Shown piece after piece: positions 7,758-15,712 of a stretch of 64,000 nt of DNA. The notes beneath the pieces were generated by a model, which saw nothing but the letters and a program-made list of their open reading frames with translations, did no database searches and was not told the origin of the DNA. Made by a program: the position numbers and the translations under genes. The stretch's first letter is position 1. Each line of letters begins with the position of its first letter. The stretch is from Lutispora sp003527145 (GTDB lineage: Bacteria > Bacillota > Clostridia > Lutisporales > Lutisporaceae), in contig JASBZB010000019.1 of NCBI GenBank assembly GCA_029983695.1, positions 18,710-82,709 on the forward strand. The letters run 5' to 3'.

Positions 7758-9233
7758 TTAAGTACCACAAAAGGTTCGGTAGGGACAAGACGATGGTGCA
7801 GGAAGTGCAGTGTAATCCTCCTGTTCAGCAGAGTAAGCGTAGGGGTTTGAAAGCACATTAAGAAATCGCTCCATGACACTGTAATCCCCTTGCTCCCACG
7901 CGGCTTCAAGAGCTTCCTCAACTCGATGATTGCGAGGGATTATTGACGGGTTGGATCTCATCATCAGCTGATTGGAAGAGGCTTTTGGTTCCTGCTGCCT
8001 GCTTAATCTGCCCTGCCACAGCTTATACCATTCTGCAAATCCTTCAGTATCAAACAGAACTATATCCCCCAGTTTATCTAAAGTTAATGCGCGGAAGGTA
8101 TTAGTGTAATCAGCACCATACCGATGCATCATATTGAGAAGGTCTTCAATAAGGGATTCATCCTCTGGTTCTGCGTTAAATATTCCCAGTTTTGCTCTCA
8201 TCCCCGCCAGCCAATTATTGTGATATAACTCGGCAAAATTCGTAATCTTCTCCTGGGCCATTTTGACAGCCTGTTCCTTGCTGTGATGCAGCAGTGGCAA
8301 TAAAGTTTCAGCAAAACGGGCAAGATTCCACGCAGCAATGCCGGGCTGATTGCAGTAAGCATAGCGTCCATAGTTATCAATAGAACTGAATACGGTTTCC
8401 GGATCATAGACATCCATGAAGGCGCAAGGACCATAATCAATGGTTTCGCCACTAAGGCTCATATTATCAGTATTCATTACTCCGTGAATAAATCCGACTG
8501 ACTGCCATTTGGCAATGAGCAAAGCCTGCCGTTTGATAACTTCCTCAAGCAATAAAAGATAGCGGTTATCATCAAGGGCTATATTTGGGAAATGCCTTTG
8601 CAGTGTGTAATCAGCCAGAACCCTAAGTTCCTCAACAGTCCCCCATTTTGAAACATATTGAAAGGTACCGACCCGCAGATGACTTGCAGCAACACGTGTT
8701 AGGACGGCACCAAGCTGTACGGTTTCACGTATTACTGATTCACCGGTGGTCACCACCGCCAGGCTTCGAGTGGTAGGAATGCCAAGACCATGTATTGCTT
8801 CACTTATAATATATTCACGCAGCATGGGTCCAAAGGCGGCTCGACCATCACCTCCGCGGGAATATGGCGTTCTGCCTGAACCCTTAAGCTGAATATCAAA
8901 CCGTTCACCTAAAGGCGTAATCTGCTCGCCAAGCAGCAGAGCCCTGCCGTCTCCTAGCATGGTAAAATGTCCGAACTGGTGCCCTGCGTATGCTTGAGCA
9001 AGGGGCAGAGCACCTTGGGGAATCTGGTTACCAGCAAGCATCTCTATGCCATCATTGCTTTTAAGCACCGAAACATTTAATCCCAATGATGATGCCAGCG
9101 GATAATTCAGGATAATCAGCTTAGGTAAAGGTACAGGGGTTGGCTTCAGACTAGTAAAAAAAGATTTAGGCAGCCGGGCATAGCTATTATCCAGATTCCA
9201 CCCAGTTTCAATTATTTTATTTGCATTTGTCAT
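7758..9233 (-). CDS. selO: Protein adenylyltransferase SelO (YdiU family)
   Basis: A 491-residue pseudokinase-fold enzyme; characterised family members transfer AMP from ATP to protein Ser/Thr/Tyr hydroxyls. Family motifs are plain: QAYAGHQFGHFTMLGDGRA, the glycine-rich segment QLKGSGRTPYSRGGDG, and GVMNTDNMS in the catalytic region. Length is typical (E. coli 478). The C-terminus ends TFCGT, where the cysteine occupies the position of selenocysteine in the eukaryotic protein; the codon is TGT, so no Sec decoding is needed. It stands alone with its own terminator. In other bacteria the family is linked to redox stress, which cannot be judged here. Confidence 0.95.
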   Translation of the reverse strand: MTNANKIIETGWNLDNSYARLPKSFFTSLKPTPVPLPKLIILNYPLASSLGLNVSVLKSNDGIEMLAGNQIPQGALPLAQAYAGHQFGHFTMLGDGRALLLGEQITPLGERFDIQLKGSGRTPYSRGGDGRAAFGPMLREYIISEAIHGLGIPTTRSLAVVTTGESVIRETVQLGAVLTRVAASHLRVGTFQYVSKWGTVEELRVLADYTLQRHFPNIALDDNRYLLLLEEVIKRQALLIAKWQSVGFIHGVMNTDNMSLSGETIDYGPCAFMDVYDPETVFSSIDNYGRYAYCNQPGIAAWNLARFAETLLPLLHHSKEQAVKMAQEKITNFAELYHNNWLAGMRAKLGIFNAEPEDESLIEDLLNMMHRYGADYTNTFRALTLDKLGDIVLFDTEGFAEWYKLWQGRLSRQQEPKASSNQLMMRSNPSIIPRNHRVEEALEAAWEQGDYSVMERFLNVLSNPYAYSAEQEDYTALPAPSSCPYRTFCGT

Positions 9234-9332
9234 AGTATCACCTTTTCTTTTTTCTTTTGCACCTTAGTTTTTCTTTTAATAGAACAAATTATCATAGGCA
9301 TTGTATTAAAATAACGAAGTATCAGCGAATTA

Positions 9333-9797
9333 TTATTCCGAATCACCATAGCTGGCAGAATCACGATGATGGTTTCCCCTGAAGCATGTGACTCCCTTTA
9401 CAGCCGAATAACTTTCAGCCTTATCCATAATGATTTTGTTCTCTCTCATAAAACCATTGATTATTTCCTTTTCATCAGCCACTTCATACTTTAACCTATC
9501 CAATAGATTCCCATCGATTCTGTCCATATCAATTATTGCCTCTTTAGGGGTGTCTTTCTCCGGAATGCTTTCTTGAGCATCTATATCTCCGGCTGTGCTT
9601 TCATCCGCCTCTGGTTTGGGCTCCATTGGATAATGCCCAGTATCTTTTTCCAAGACATTTGTTTGCTTTATCGGCAGCTCTTCTTGCCCTATAACCGCCT
9701 TGCTTTCATCATAACCGGACTGGACTGCATCCAACAGCATAAAAATGGCCATGGTTATAACGATGCCCATTATAATTTTTCCTTCTCTATTTTCCAT
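9333..9797 (-). pseudogene. Truncated N-terminus of a PQQ-like beta-propeller protein
   Basis: A reading frame of about 155 residues beginning MENREGKIIMGIV at 9797 after GGAGG. It has one membrane anchor (about 8-25), an acidic Pro/Glu-rich linker, and ends soon after GVTCFRGNHHRDSASYG. That last motif resembles the entry into the beta-propeller of membrane-anchored PQQ-like repeat proteins in Clostridia, but the propeller itself is absent and the frame stops at once. An open extension to 9929 is hydrophobic and may be the tail of another lost gene. Most likely a decayed gene; family assignment is from memory of the motif. Confidence 0.5.
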
Positions 9798-9954
9798 AAA
9801 GCGTTCCTCCATATCAGTTGTCCTGCTGCCTTTTAATATCAAGATATTGATAATCAATAGCGAAATCCCTCCCGTCATTGGTAAAATATATGATGGCAGC
9901 ATATTTATTAATAATCCGGATATTATCAATGCTAAATGGTATTATTAATTTAAA

Positions 9955-10110
9955 TAGACTTTATAGTTTTGAAACCCATGCCGGTTTTACAAAAGCCTTC
10001 AAAAAAGTCTCTGGGTACCCTCCAAGCTTTTACAGAATACATGCACCTGTAGCACCGCCCCGAAGAATTAATCTAAAAAGATCAAAGGAAAATTTCTATG
10101 GAAATTTACG
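9955..10110 (+). pseudogene. AraC-family regulator C-terminal remnant
   Basis: The plus-strand frame reads YSFETHAGFTKAFKKVSGYP followed by PSFYR, the second helix-turn-helix of AraC/XylS regulators (compare the family pattern F..FKK..G..P..YR). No N-terminal part and no start site are present upstream. The methyltransferase gene follows about 75 bases later, so this may be the tail of a regulator that was once next to it. Confidence 0.65.
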
Positions 10111-10151
10111 TATCTATTAAAAAGGCTTAGAACTGTTTAGTAAATGATTTC

Positions 10152-10167
10152 AATTGTTTTAACAATT
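10152..10167. promoter_or_regulatory. Inverted repeat before the methyltransferase
   Basis: AATTGTT-TT-AACAATT is a perfect 7-bp inverted repeat lying immediately before the AGGAGG ribosome site. It could be an operator; there is no further evidence. Confidence 0.3.
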
Positions 10168-10185
10168 ATGAGGAGGTAAAACAAT

Positions 10186-10941
10186 ATGTTTAGTTTTTAT
10201 AGTAAGCTTTCTACAGAAGTATATAATATAGACAAGCCTATCGGACACTCCTTTGGAGACGTGGAGTTTTACAAAGAAAGACTTAATGCTGTTAAAGGAA
10301 GAATTCTTGAGCCGGCAGCAGGAACAGGCCGTATCTTAATTCCTCTGCTGGAGGAAGGCTTTATTGTAGATGGCATAGATTCCTCTCCCCAGATGCTGGA
10401 CTTATGTAGATTTCACTGTGAACAGAGAGGACTTAGAGCTGATCTTTATGAAAAAAATATGCAAGCTTTTTCCCTGCCCCATAAATATGAAGCAATTATT
10501 ATTCCCACAGGCTCTTTTCTATTGCTGGAGAATTTAACAGAAGCTATAAATGGGTTAAAATGCTTTTATGAGCATCTTGCCATAGGCGGCCGTCTTATTG
10601 TTGATATATTTATACAATCAAATTTCAATACCGGGCCTATCTCAACAAGAACCTGGAGCACCCCTGAAGGAGATTTAATTACCTTAAATGAATCCCTTGT
10701 TGAAGTCAATTTTATTGACCAATATACGGTTTCTCATTTGCGATATGAAAAATGGCATAGCAATCAGCTGATACAAACTGAATTAGAGCGTTTTCCGCTG
10801 CGGTGGTATGGAGTAGAGGAATTTAGATTAATTCTGGAGAAGGTTGGTTTTGTTGACATTACCATTTCCTCTGATTATAGATTTGGCATATATCCTACAG
10901 ATAAAAATCAAATCATTACTTTTGAAGCTTATCGCAAATAG
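10186..10941 (+). CDS. Class I SAM-dependent methyltransferase
   Basis: A 251-residue soluble methyltransferase of unknown substrate. Motif I is ILEPAAGTGRILIPLLEEG (about residues 41-59) followed by the acidic VDGIDSSPQML that binds the SAM ribose; motif IV lies near YEAIIIPTGSFLLL. The ATG follows GAGGAGGTAAAACAAT. Length and motif order fit small-molecule methyltransferases. The upstream neighbour is a dead AraC fragment and the downstream DNA holds IS debris, so there is no operon context to suggest a substrate. Confidence 0.85.
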   Translation: MFSFYSKLSTEVYNIDKPIGHSFGDVEFYKERLNAVKGRILEPAAGTGRILIPLLEEGFIVDGIDSSPQMLDLCRFHCEQRGLRADLYEKNMQAFSLPHKYEAIIIPTGSFLLLENLTEAINGLKCFYEHLAIGGRLIVDIFIQSNFNTGPISTRTWSTPEGDLITLNESLVEVNFIDQYTVSHLRYEKWHSNQLIQTELERFPLRWYGVEEFRLILEKVGFVDITISSDYRFGIYPTDKNQIITFEAYRK

Positions 10942-10968
10942 AGTAATATCAGATTATTCTTTAAGCCA

Positions 10969-11248
10969 GAGGGAGTGTCTTACGAACTGTGTAAACAAAA
11001 TAATCTAACAAAAGTTTGTAATAATAATGTTTTTATTCACATGCAGGATAGGCCAACGCTGGGAAGCGACTCGAGCGGCATGTGAAGTTTTACGGGGCGG
11101 ATTCCTATAGGGATCGCCTTTTTTACCGCCCTGGAAAACCAAGCGATAAACCCTAGGGGCAGGTGCCCCTAGGCTACGAAGCGATCCTTACGCACTTTGA
11201 ACATGATACCGTCTAAAAACACGATTGGATAAATCGTCAATGGCTTCA
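10969..11248 (-). mobile_element. IS256-family insertion sequence remnant
   Basis: On the minus strand, 11248-11171 reads KPLTIYPIVFLDGIMFKVRK, the segment around the first catalytic Asp of IS256-type transposases. The rest of the transposase is missing. At 10969-10996, GAGGGAGTGTCTTACGAACTGTGTAAAC resembles an IS256-type terminal inverted repeat. The DNA between is foldable: TTCACATGC (from 11036) and GCATGTGAA (to 11086) are complementary, and CCTAGGGGC/GCCCCTAGG (11152-11173) forms a strong hairpin. The remnant abuts the stop codon of the serine hydrolase gene. No full element is present. Confidence 0.6.
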
Positions 11249-12502
11249 TTTAACATTTTTCTTAATGCCATCAAAATAAATTTCTCCTTTTCCATCCTTT
11301 TCGAATATATACTCTTGGTCTACCCATGTATGATGGAACGTGTTTTCTGATATTGGGTATATAGGCATTACCCATTTGCCTTCTTGTATAAAATACAGAT
11401 TATCTTCATTCCTTTTAAATTCATATTTAGAATACTCTTCCTCATATATGCCAGCATAACTACTATCATATACATTTAAATCCAAGTTATATGCCTTAGG
11501 ATTTGAAGGCATGCAATAAGTGTTACCAAAAACTATTTTTGCTATATTTTCATTAATACTGATAGAATTAGAAAATCCATAATTACTTAATACAAGGATA
11601 GTAACTTTATCATCTATATACCTGTGAAGTTGGTGATTAAATCCGTTACCGCCACCACTATGTCGAACTCTTTTACGATTAAGGTTACTATCTATAAACC
11701 ATCCATAACCATATCCCTCTTTGTATGGTGTAAAGATCTCGTTCATGGTCTCTTTTGAAACAAGTTTTTCATTATACAGAGCTTCATCCCATAAAAGCAT
11801 ATCAGTAACGGTGGAATAAAGTGCTCCCGCGGAAAAAGCACTCATGGTATCTATTTCGGAGCATATTAATCTATCTCCGCTTACATAATATCCACTGGCT
11901 TTATCAGGAAGAATCTCCCTGTAATCATCTAAACCGCTACTATTCATTCCCAAAGGCTCAAATATATTCTCCTTTATAAATTCGATATATGATTTTCCTG
12001 AAACTCTTTCAATTACAACACCTAGTAAATAGTATCCAAAAAAACAATAACTCCATCCTTCACCTGGTTGGAATTCTAGAGGCATATCTTTAAAGAGATT
12101 AAATATCTCCCTTTGTGTAAGCAAACATTTTCCCATTATAAGATAAGGGTCTATAACTGAAAAGTCATTATATAGTCCAGATGTATGTGTCATTAAATGA
12201 TGAATAGTTATCCTTTCATCAAATTCAGGATAATCAGGAAAAAACCTTCTGATACTATCTTGAGTGCTAAGTAATCCTCTTTCTTTTAGAATCATTATTC
12301 CCATGCAAGTAATCTGTTTCGTAAGAGAAGCTATTTTATATTTTGTTTTTATTGTATTTGGGGCACTGTGTTCTATGCTCGCCATACCATAGCTTTTATT
12401 GAAAATAACCTTACTTTTATCTACCACTACAACCGCCCCACTAAATGGCCATAATTGTGTGTATGCATTCATATATTCATTTATCTTGCAATTAATACTC
12501 AT
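11246..12502 (-). CDS. Serine hydrolase, class C beta-lactamase/DD-peptidase family
   Basis: A 418-residue protein of the beta-lactamase-like serine hydrolase family (Pfam Beta-lactamase). The nucleophile motif SxxK is SLTKQ (in YKIASLTKQITCMGI, about residues 58-62), the YxN-like motif lies in WSYCFFGYYLLG, and the third box is HSGGGNG. There is no signal peptide, so it may act in the cytoplasm as an esterase or peptidase. A C-terminal domain of about 80 residues follows. The start at 12502 is preceded only by a weak purine run. The 3' end directly touches IS256 debris, but the frame ends normally. Confidence 0.82.
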   Translation of the reverse strand: MSINCKINEYMNAYTQLWPFSGAVVVVDKSKVIFNKSYGMASIEHSAPNTIKTKYKIASLTKQITCMGIMILKERGLLSTQDSIRRFFPDYPEFDERITIHHLMTHTSGLYNDFSVIDPYLIMGKCLLTQREIFNLFKDMPLEFQPGEGWSYCFFGYYLLGVVIERVSGKSYIEFIKENIFEPLGMNSSGLDDYREILPDKASGYYVSGDRLICSEIDTMSAFSAGALYSTVTDMLLWDEALYNEKLVSKETMNEIFTPYKEGYGYGWFIDSNLNRKRVRHSGGGNGFNHQLHRYIDDKVTILVLSNYGFSNSISINENIAKIVFGNTYCMPSNPKAYNLDLNVYDSSYAGIYEEEYSKYEFKRNEDNLYFIQEGKWVMPIYPISENTFHHTWVDQEYIFEKDGKGEIYFDGIKKNVK

Positions 12503-12667
12503 GCTATTTACCTCACATTTCTATTTATATAATACAGAATTGCTTTATATAATTCTAACTTAATTATACAATCTATAAAAGGGAATTTATTTTTCTGTAT
12601 AATAATTTACACAACAGAGAATTATAACGTCTTTTATTTGTTTTTTGTTAATTATATGAGCATATAA

Positions 12668-12700
12668 TAAAAAGCTGCCACTCATTAAAGAGCACCAGCC
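12668..12700 (-). terminator. Probable original terminator of the htrA-rlmH transcript
   Basis: On the minus strand GGCTGGTGCTC and GAGTGGCAGC form an imperfect stem followed by TTTTTATTATAT. It lies just outside the left attachment repeat. Removing the 8.1-kb element would place it about 45-80 bases after the rlmH stop codon, so it was probably the rlmH terminator before integration. Confidence 0.5.
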
Positions 12701-12745
12701 TTGACCTATATTATTTTACATATACAATTTTAGTAAAAACCGCAT

Positions 12746-12763
12746 TTACTTATGGTACGGCTC
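12746..12763 (+). repeat. Left attachment site (attL core)
   Basis: TTACTTATGGTACGGCTC, identical over 18 bases to the copy at 20831-20848. The flanking sequence differs immediately on both sides, as expected for a site-specific recombination core. Confidence 0.88.
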
Positions 12764-12831
12764 ACCGTACAGTATCAAATAGCATAGTAGATTTTGAACA
12801 TAGGGCTTATGTATTAATTTGATACATGAAT

Positions 12832-12861
12832 GAGGAGATTAATAGATACTCCTCTTTTTTA
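12832..12861 (+). terminator. Intrinsic terminator just inside the element's left end
   Basis: GAGGAG and CTCCTC flank an 11-nt loop, followed by TTTTTT. In the integrated state nothing upstream needs it. In an excised circle it would lie just after the serine recombinase, so it looks like that gene's natural terminator. Confidence 0.75.
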
Positions 12862-13135
12862 TTACATAATTTATATTATAGCATTTGGACTTATCCATTA
12901 TATTTTATCAAAAATTTTCTATCCTATAATTGATGCTTTACACAGATTCATCAAATATCCATTGCATAGCTTGACCACCTATACTATTATTTCATTTACA
13001 TCACATAGGACTTGACATTTGTGTAAAAAGCAAAGTAAAGAAAATTATTTAAATGATTAATATTTTATCATTTAATGCTTGTATTTATCAAATTACTAGT
13101 TTAAACTATAATTAAATGCTACAAGGGGTATAAAA

Positions 13136-13459
13136 ATGAATTTAAATAAGAACCACAAAGAAGAAATTATAAACTCATTAACTGAAAGCCTTCCTATCCT
13201 TAGAAAGCAACTTAATATGAGCCAACAAGAGCTAGCTAAAGCACTAAGTATCAGTAGACAAACTTTAGTTAATATTGAAAATAAGAGATATAAAATGAAT
13301 TGGTTAACAGCATTTTCCTTGCTAATGTTTTTTGTCTTAAATCCTTTGACTCTGAAGCTGTTAAAACCATTAGGATTACTAACAGTGGAACTACTAAATC
13401 AATCACCTATATTAAATGATATTCTATCTATATCCTCAAAGCATACAAAAAATGAATAG
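13136..13459 (+). CDS. XRE-family helix-turn-helix protein with a hydrophobic tail
   Basis: A 107-residue protein with an HTH_3/Cro-type domain at about residues 18-60 (LRKQLNMSQQELAKALSISR, QTLVNIENKRY). Residues about 60-90 are strongly hydrophobic (LTAFSLLMFFVLNPLTL), which could be a membrane segment. The ATG follows AAGGGG. Two small genes follow with ribosome sites only 20 bases or less apart, so the three form an operon. Short XRE proteins with a membrane tail act as regulators in other Firmicutes; the target here is unknown. Confidence 0.75.
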   Translation: MNLNKNHKEEIINSLTESLPILRKQLNMSQQELAKALSISRQTLVNIENKRYKMNWLTAFSLLMFFVLNPLTLKLLKPLGLLTVELLNQSPILNDILSISSKHTKNE

Positions 13460-13478
13460 TATCCTGAGGAGGTGTAAC

Positions 13479-13661
13479 TTGGATAAGATAATAGTTTTGA
13501 AAGATATACGAGATAAGAAAAAAGATTGTGTAAAACTAAAGCAACAATACCAGCGCGGGAAAAATGATATGGTAGATTACTTAAAAGAAGAATTTGATTT
13601 AACTCTATCAGAAATTCAAAAAACAAAAAAAGGAGAGGGCAAAAATGGGAATACTAAATAA
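13479..13661 (+). CDS. Small charged protein, 60 aa
   Basis: A frame starting at TTG 13479 behind a perfect AGGAGG (13468-13473). It encodes a highly charged, probably helical protein (LDKIIVLKDIRDKKKD at the start) rich in Lys, Glu and Gln. It overlaps the next gene by 17 nt. No family is recognised. Its place in an operon with an XRE regulator suggests an element maintenance or regulatory role, which is only inference. Confidence 0.55.
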   Translation: MDKIIVLKDIRDKKKDCVKLKQQYQRGKNDMVDYLKEEFDLTLSEIQKTKKGEGKNGNTK

Positions 13662-13836
13662 TCAAAGTCAAGAACTCCTTAAAGGAATGATTGAGTTTGG
13701 AGAGCATATAGTTAAACCATTCCTTTCACTTGGCGGCAAACAATTGCAAAGAGGGGGAAAAGGCTCAAATGAGTTGATGAAATTAAGTATAGACACATTA
13801 AAAGCGTTATCAAAAATGAAGTCTGGCTTAAAATAA
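13645..13836 (+). CDS. Small basic protein, 63 aa
   Basis: Starts MGILNNQSQELLKGMIEFGE at 13645 after GGAGAGGGC and overlaps the end of the previous gene. It is mildly amphipathic with a Gly/Lys-rich centre (GGKQLQRGGKGSN) and net positive charge. No family is recognised. It is the last gene of the XRE operon, followed by a terminator at 13877. Confidence 0.55.
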   Translation: MGILNNQSQELLKGMIEFGEHIVKPFLSLGGKQLQRGGKGSNELMKLSIDTLKALSKMKSGLK

Positions 13837-13876
13837 TACTTATATAGTTAAATACAAAATGATTTATATTGCTATC

Positions 13877-13910
13877 AAAAGAGAGATGTTAATACAGCCT
13901 CTCTTTTTTT
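13877..13910 (+). terminator. Terminator of the XRE/small-protein operon
   Basis: AGAGAG and CTCTCT flank a loop of about 13 nt followed by seven T residues. It ends the transcript of the three small plus-strand genes. The 220 bases after it hold nothing else I can support. Confidence 0.75.
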
Positions 13911-14135
13911 ATACTCAGTTTTATTGTCTTCAAATTTAGTTTCGTTAAGAATTTTGTATTTGAGGATATAATGATTGTCCAATTCATTCCTTTATAGATT
14001 TTTCTTTACCAAAAAAACAAAAAAATGATTGCTGAACTTTTCAAAATCGTATAAACTATAATTATTAGGGCAATATATGACTAAGTGTGAAAAATAGGCA
14101 TTGGGCGCTACCTAACCCTCTGCCATAGTTACAAA

Positions 14136-14276
14136 TTATTTCTTATTTTTATTTTTCCAATATTTTTGGTATTGTTCTTCTGTCACGAAGAATCTGAAAG
14201 CTTCTAAACCGTAATTAGCGGCTATCAGTATTTTACCATTTTTAAGCCTTATTGTTTTAGAAAATACTTCTATCAT
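14136..14276 (-). CDS. Very small protein, 46 aa
   Basis: A minus-strand frame starting MIEVFSKTIRLKNGKILIA at 14276 behind GCGAGGTGAGTTAA, ending with a lysine-rich tail and TAA. The ribosome site, codon usage and lack of internal breaks support a real gene. The sequence looks like a small beta-rich domain followed by a helix (FFVTEEQYQKYW). No family is recognised; compact proteins like this are common in phages and integrative elements. Confidence 0.5.
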   Translation of the reverse strand: MIEVFSKTIRLKNGKILIAANYGLEAFRFFVTEEQYQKYWKNKNKK

Positions 14277-14400
14277 TTAACTCACCTCGCTTTCGTTTAG
14301 AATAACTCAGTTAAATCGGTCTAACCAATGCCGCGAACATTGTGTTAAGTAGCTAACCGGTCAACTGATAGACCATGCCGGCGAGGTCTTATCTATGTAA

Positions 14401-14425
14401 TGGCCATATTATGGCTCTTTTTTTT
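14401..14425 (+). terminator. Plus-strand intrinsic terminator
   Basis: GCCAT-ATT-ATGGC followed by CT and a run of T residues. It faces the plus strand although no plus-strand gene ends here, so it may end a short untranslated transcript from 14281-14400. Confidence 0.5.
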
Positions 14426-14825
14426 ATTCTTCTTCTGTCTCAATATCTGCACTGCTATCTAATGGGCTTGCCAGGTCAACTATCATAGTCTGCTCTTGTT
14501 CAAGCCAATCAACAGCATACTTAATTGTTTTGGAAAAATCAATTCCTGTTTTATTCGAAACATACATAAGAAAATCTTTGTTACTTATTCTAATAACACC
14601 ATTTCGTTCTCTCTCTGCAAAAGGATAACTTTTTCCTGACTGGTCATCCTCATCATCTGCAGGTATAAAGCCTAACACCTTGTTAGTAATATCAATGCCT
14701 ATTTTTATTCTCTTTGGTTTCTTAAGCATTTCAATTGCCGAACTGTTAAAAGTGATTCCATAAGTTGCAATAGATACAATTGGTGCACCCGATGAAGGTC
14801 CAAAGAATTGGAAGCTATATTTCAT
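14424..14825 (-). CDS. Hypothetical protein, 133 aa
   Basis: A soluble acidic protein beginning MKYSFQFFGPSSGAPIVSIA. It is predicted to be beta-rich in the first 60 residues (FNSSAIEMLKKPKRIKIGID), with an acidic stretch (PADDEDDQSGK) and an acidic C-terminus. The ATG at 14825 follows a weak GGAGATGATGG. I do not recognise the family; the size and composition resemble accessory proteins of integrative elements. The next gene in the same direction is the 46-residue protein, about 150 bases on. Confidence 0.65.
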   Translation of the reverse strand: MKYSFQFFGPSSGAPIVSIATYGITFNSSAIEMLKKPKRIKIGIDITNKVLGFIPADDEDDQSGKSYPFAERERNGVIRISNKDFLMYVSNKTGIDFSKTIKYAVDWLEQEQTMIVDLASPLDSSADIETEEE

Positions 14826-15030
14826 TTACCATCATCTCCATTCTAATCATTCCTTTACAACTACATTATAGCACTATGTTTTCTTTTGTCAACATACAGT
14901 TTCGGAATTTTGTCAACTTTGTTTTGTTTTATTTTCAAAAATTTTTTTAAATAGCGATTATTTAGTTACTACATTATTTATATTGCATAAAAAGTTATGG
15001 ATGTCTACGATATCGATACATATATGTGCC

Positions 15031-15074
15031 ATATGTATTGCATATGTATTACACATGTATTACATATGTATTAC
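15031..15074. repeat. Four 11-bp direct repeats (iteron-like)
   Basis: ATATGTATTGC, ATATGTATTAC, ACATGTATTAC and ATATGTATTAC follow one another with an exact 11-bp period, so each repeat faces the same side of the helix. A fifth degenerate unit (AATGTAGCTAC) follows. Such blocks bind replication initiators or regulators. They lie in an 890-base gene-free AT-rich stretch (14826-15712). Confidence 0.75.
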
Positions 15075-15459
15075 AATGTAGCTACATCATCTTCACATAG
15101 TCCGAAGAAGTTGCAGTATTTCACTTATATCTATTATCAAGCTCAGTTATACTCCTTTTTGTAAATGTAGTCAAATGCTTATTAGATACATTGTAATTGT
15201 AATTTACATTTTGCTTTGTTTGTCAAATATATATTTATTATTTCTGTCGTCTCTAAATTTCAAAGACTTTATTATTGTATATACTAAATAGCAACTATAT
15301 TAGTTGCAAAATTTTTATATTTGTGATATGAATTTACTATTTTGTTTTGACTTATCATTAGTCAATCAATTTTCAATATCCTTTCAAGATACTCAACTAT
15401 TTCTTATCTTGACAATATGAATAATTAGTTTGTTGACATTCAACATTCGAACTAAATTA

Positions 15460-15495
15460 AAGGTGAATTGTGTTTAATGAGTACCCCTTCACCTT
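15460..15495. repeat. Inverted repeat, 8-bp perfect arms
   Basis: AAGGTGAA (15460-15467) and TTCACCTT (15488-15495) flank 20 bases. It is one of two inverted repeats in the noncoding region before the tyrosine recombinase. Confidence 0.6.
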
Positions 15496-15571
15496 AAGAA
15501 ACGAATATGCACTTTTCTAGAAGTAAATATTCCCCCTATCAAACATAACTTATGTTCACAGTGGTCTATAG

Positions 15572-15612
15572 TTGCAACATAATATAGCATCACAACTATA
15601 ATTATGTTGCAA
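15572..15612. repeat. Inverted repeat, 12-bp perfect arms
   Basis: TTGCAACATAAT (15572-15583) and ATTATGTTGCAA (15601-15612) flank 17 bases and lie 100 bases before the tyrosine recombinase start. It could be a recombinase binding site, an operator or a transfer nick-region hairpin. Confidence 0.7.
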
Positions 15613-15712
15613 GATTTTGCTGAATATGATAATGTTATTGTGAGAAAAGCCATTTTATCCACATAAAAACTAGCAACACAATAATTAATGCTCATTTTTA
15701 AGGAGGTTCTGT

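Noticed and set aside
7758..9233. Selenocysteine in SelO
   Set aside because: The relevant codon near the C-terminus is TGT (Cys), not TGA, and no SECIS-like hairpin is needed.
12830..13015. 61-codon hydrophobic frame at the left end of the element
   Set aside because: Its first codons are the stem of an intrinsic terminator (12832-12861) and it has no ribosome site of its own.
15031..15074. CRISPR-like array
   Set aside because: The repeats are only 11 bp and directly adjacent, with no spacers and no cas genes.
15489..15695. 68-codon minus-strand frame before the tyrosine recombinase
   Set aside because: It is covered by inverted repeats, has no ribosome site and unusual composition; the region looks regulatory.
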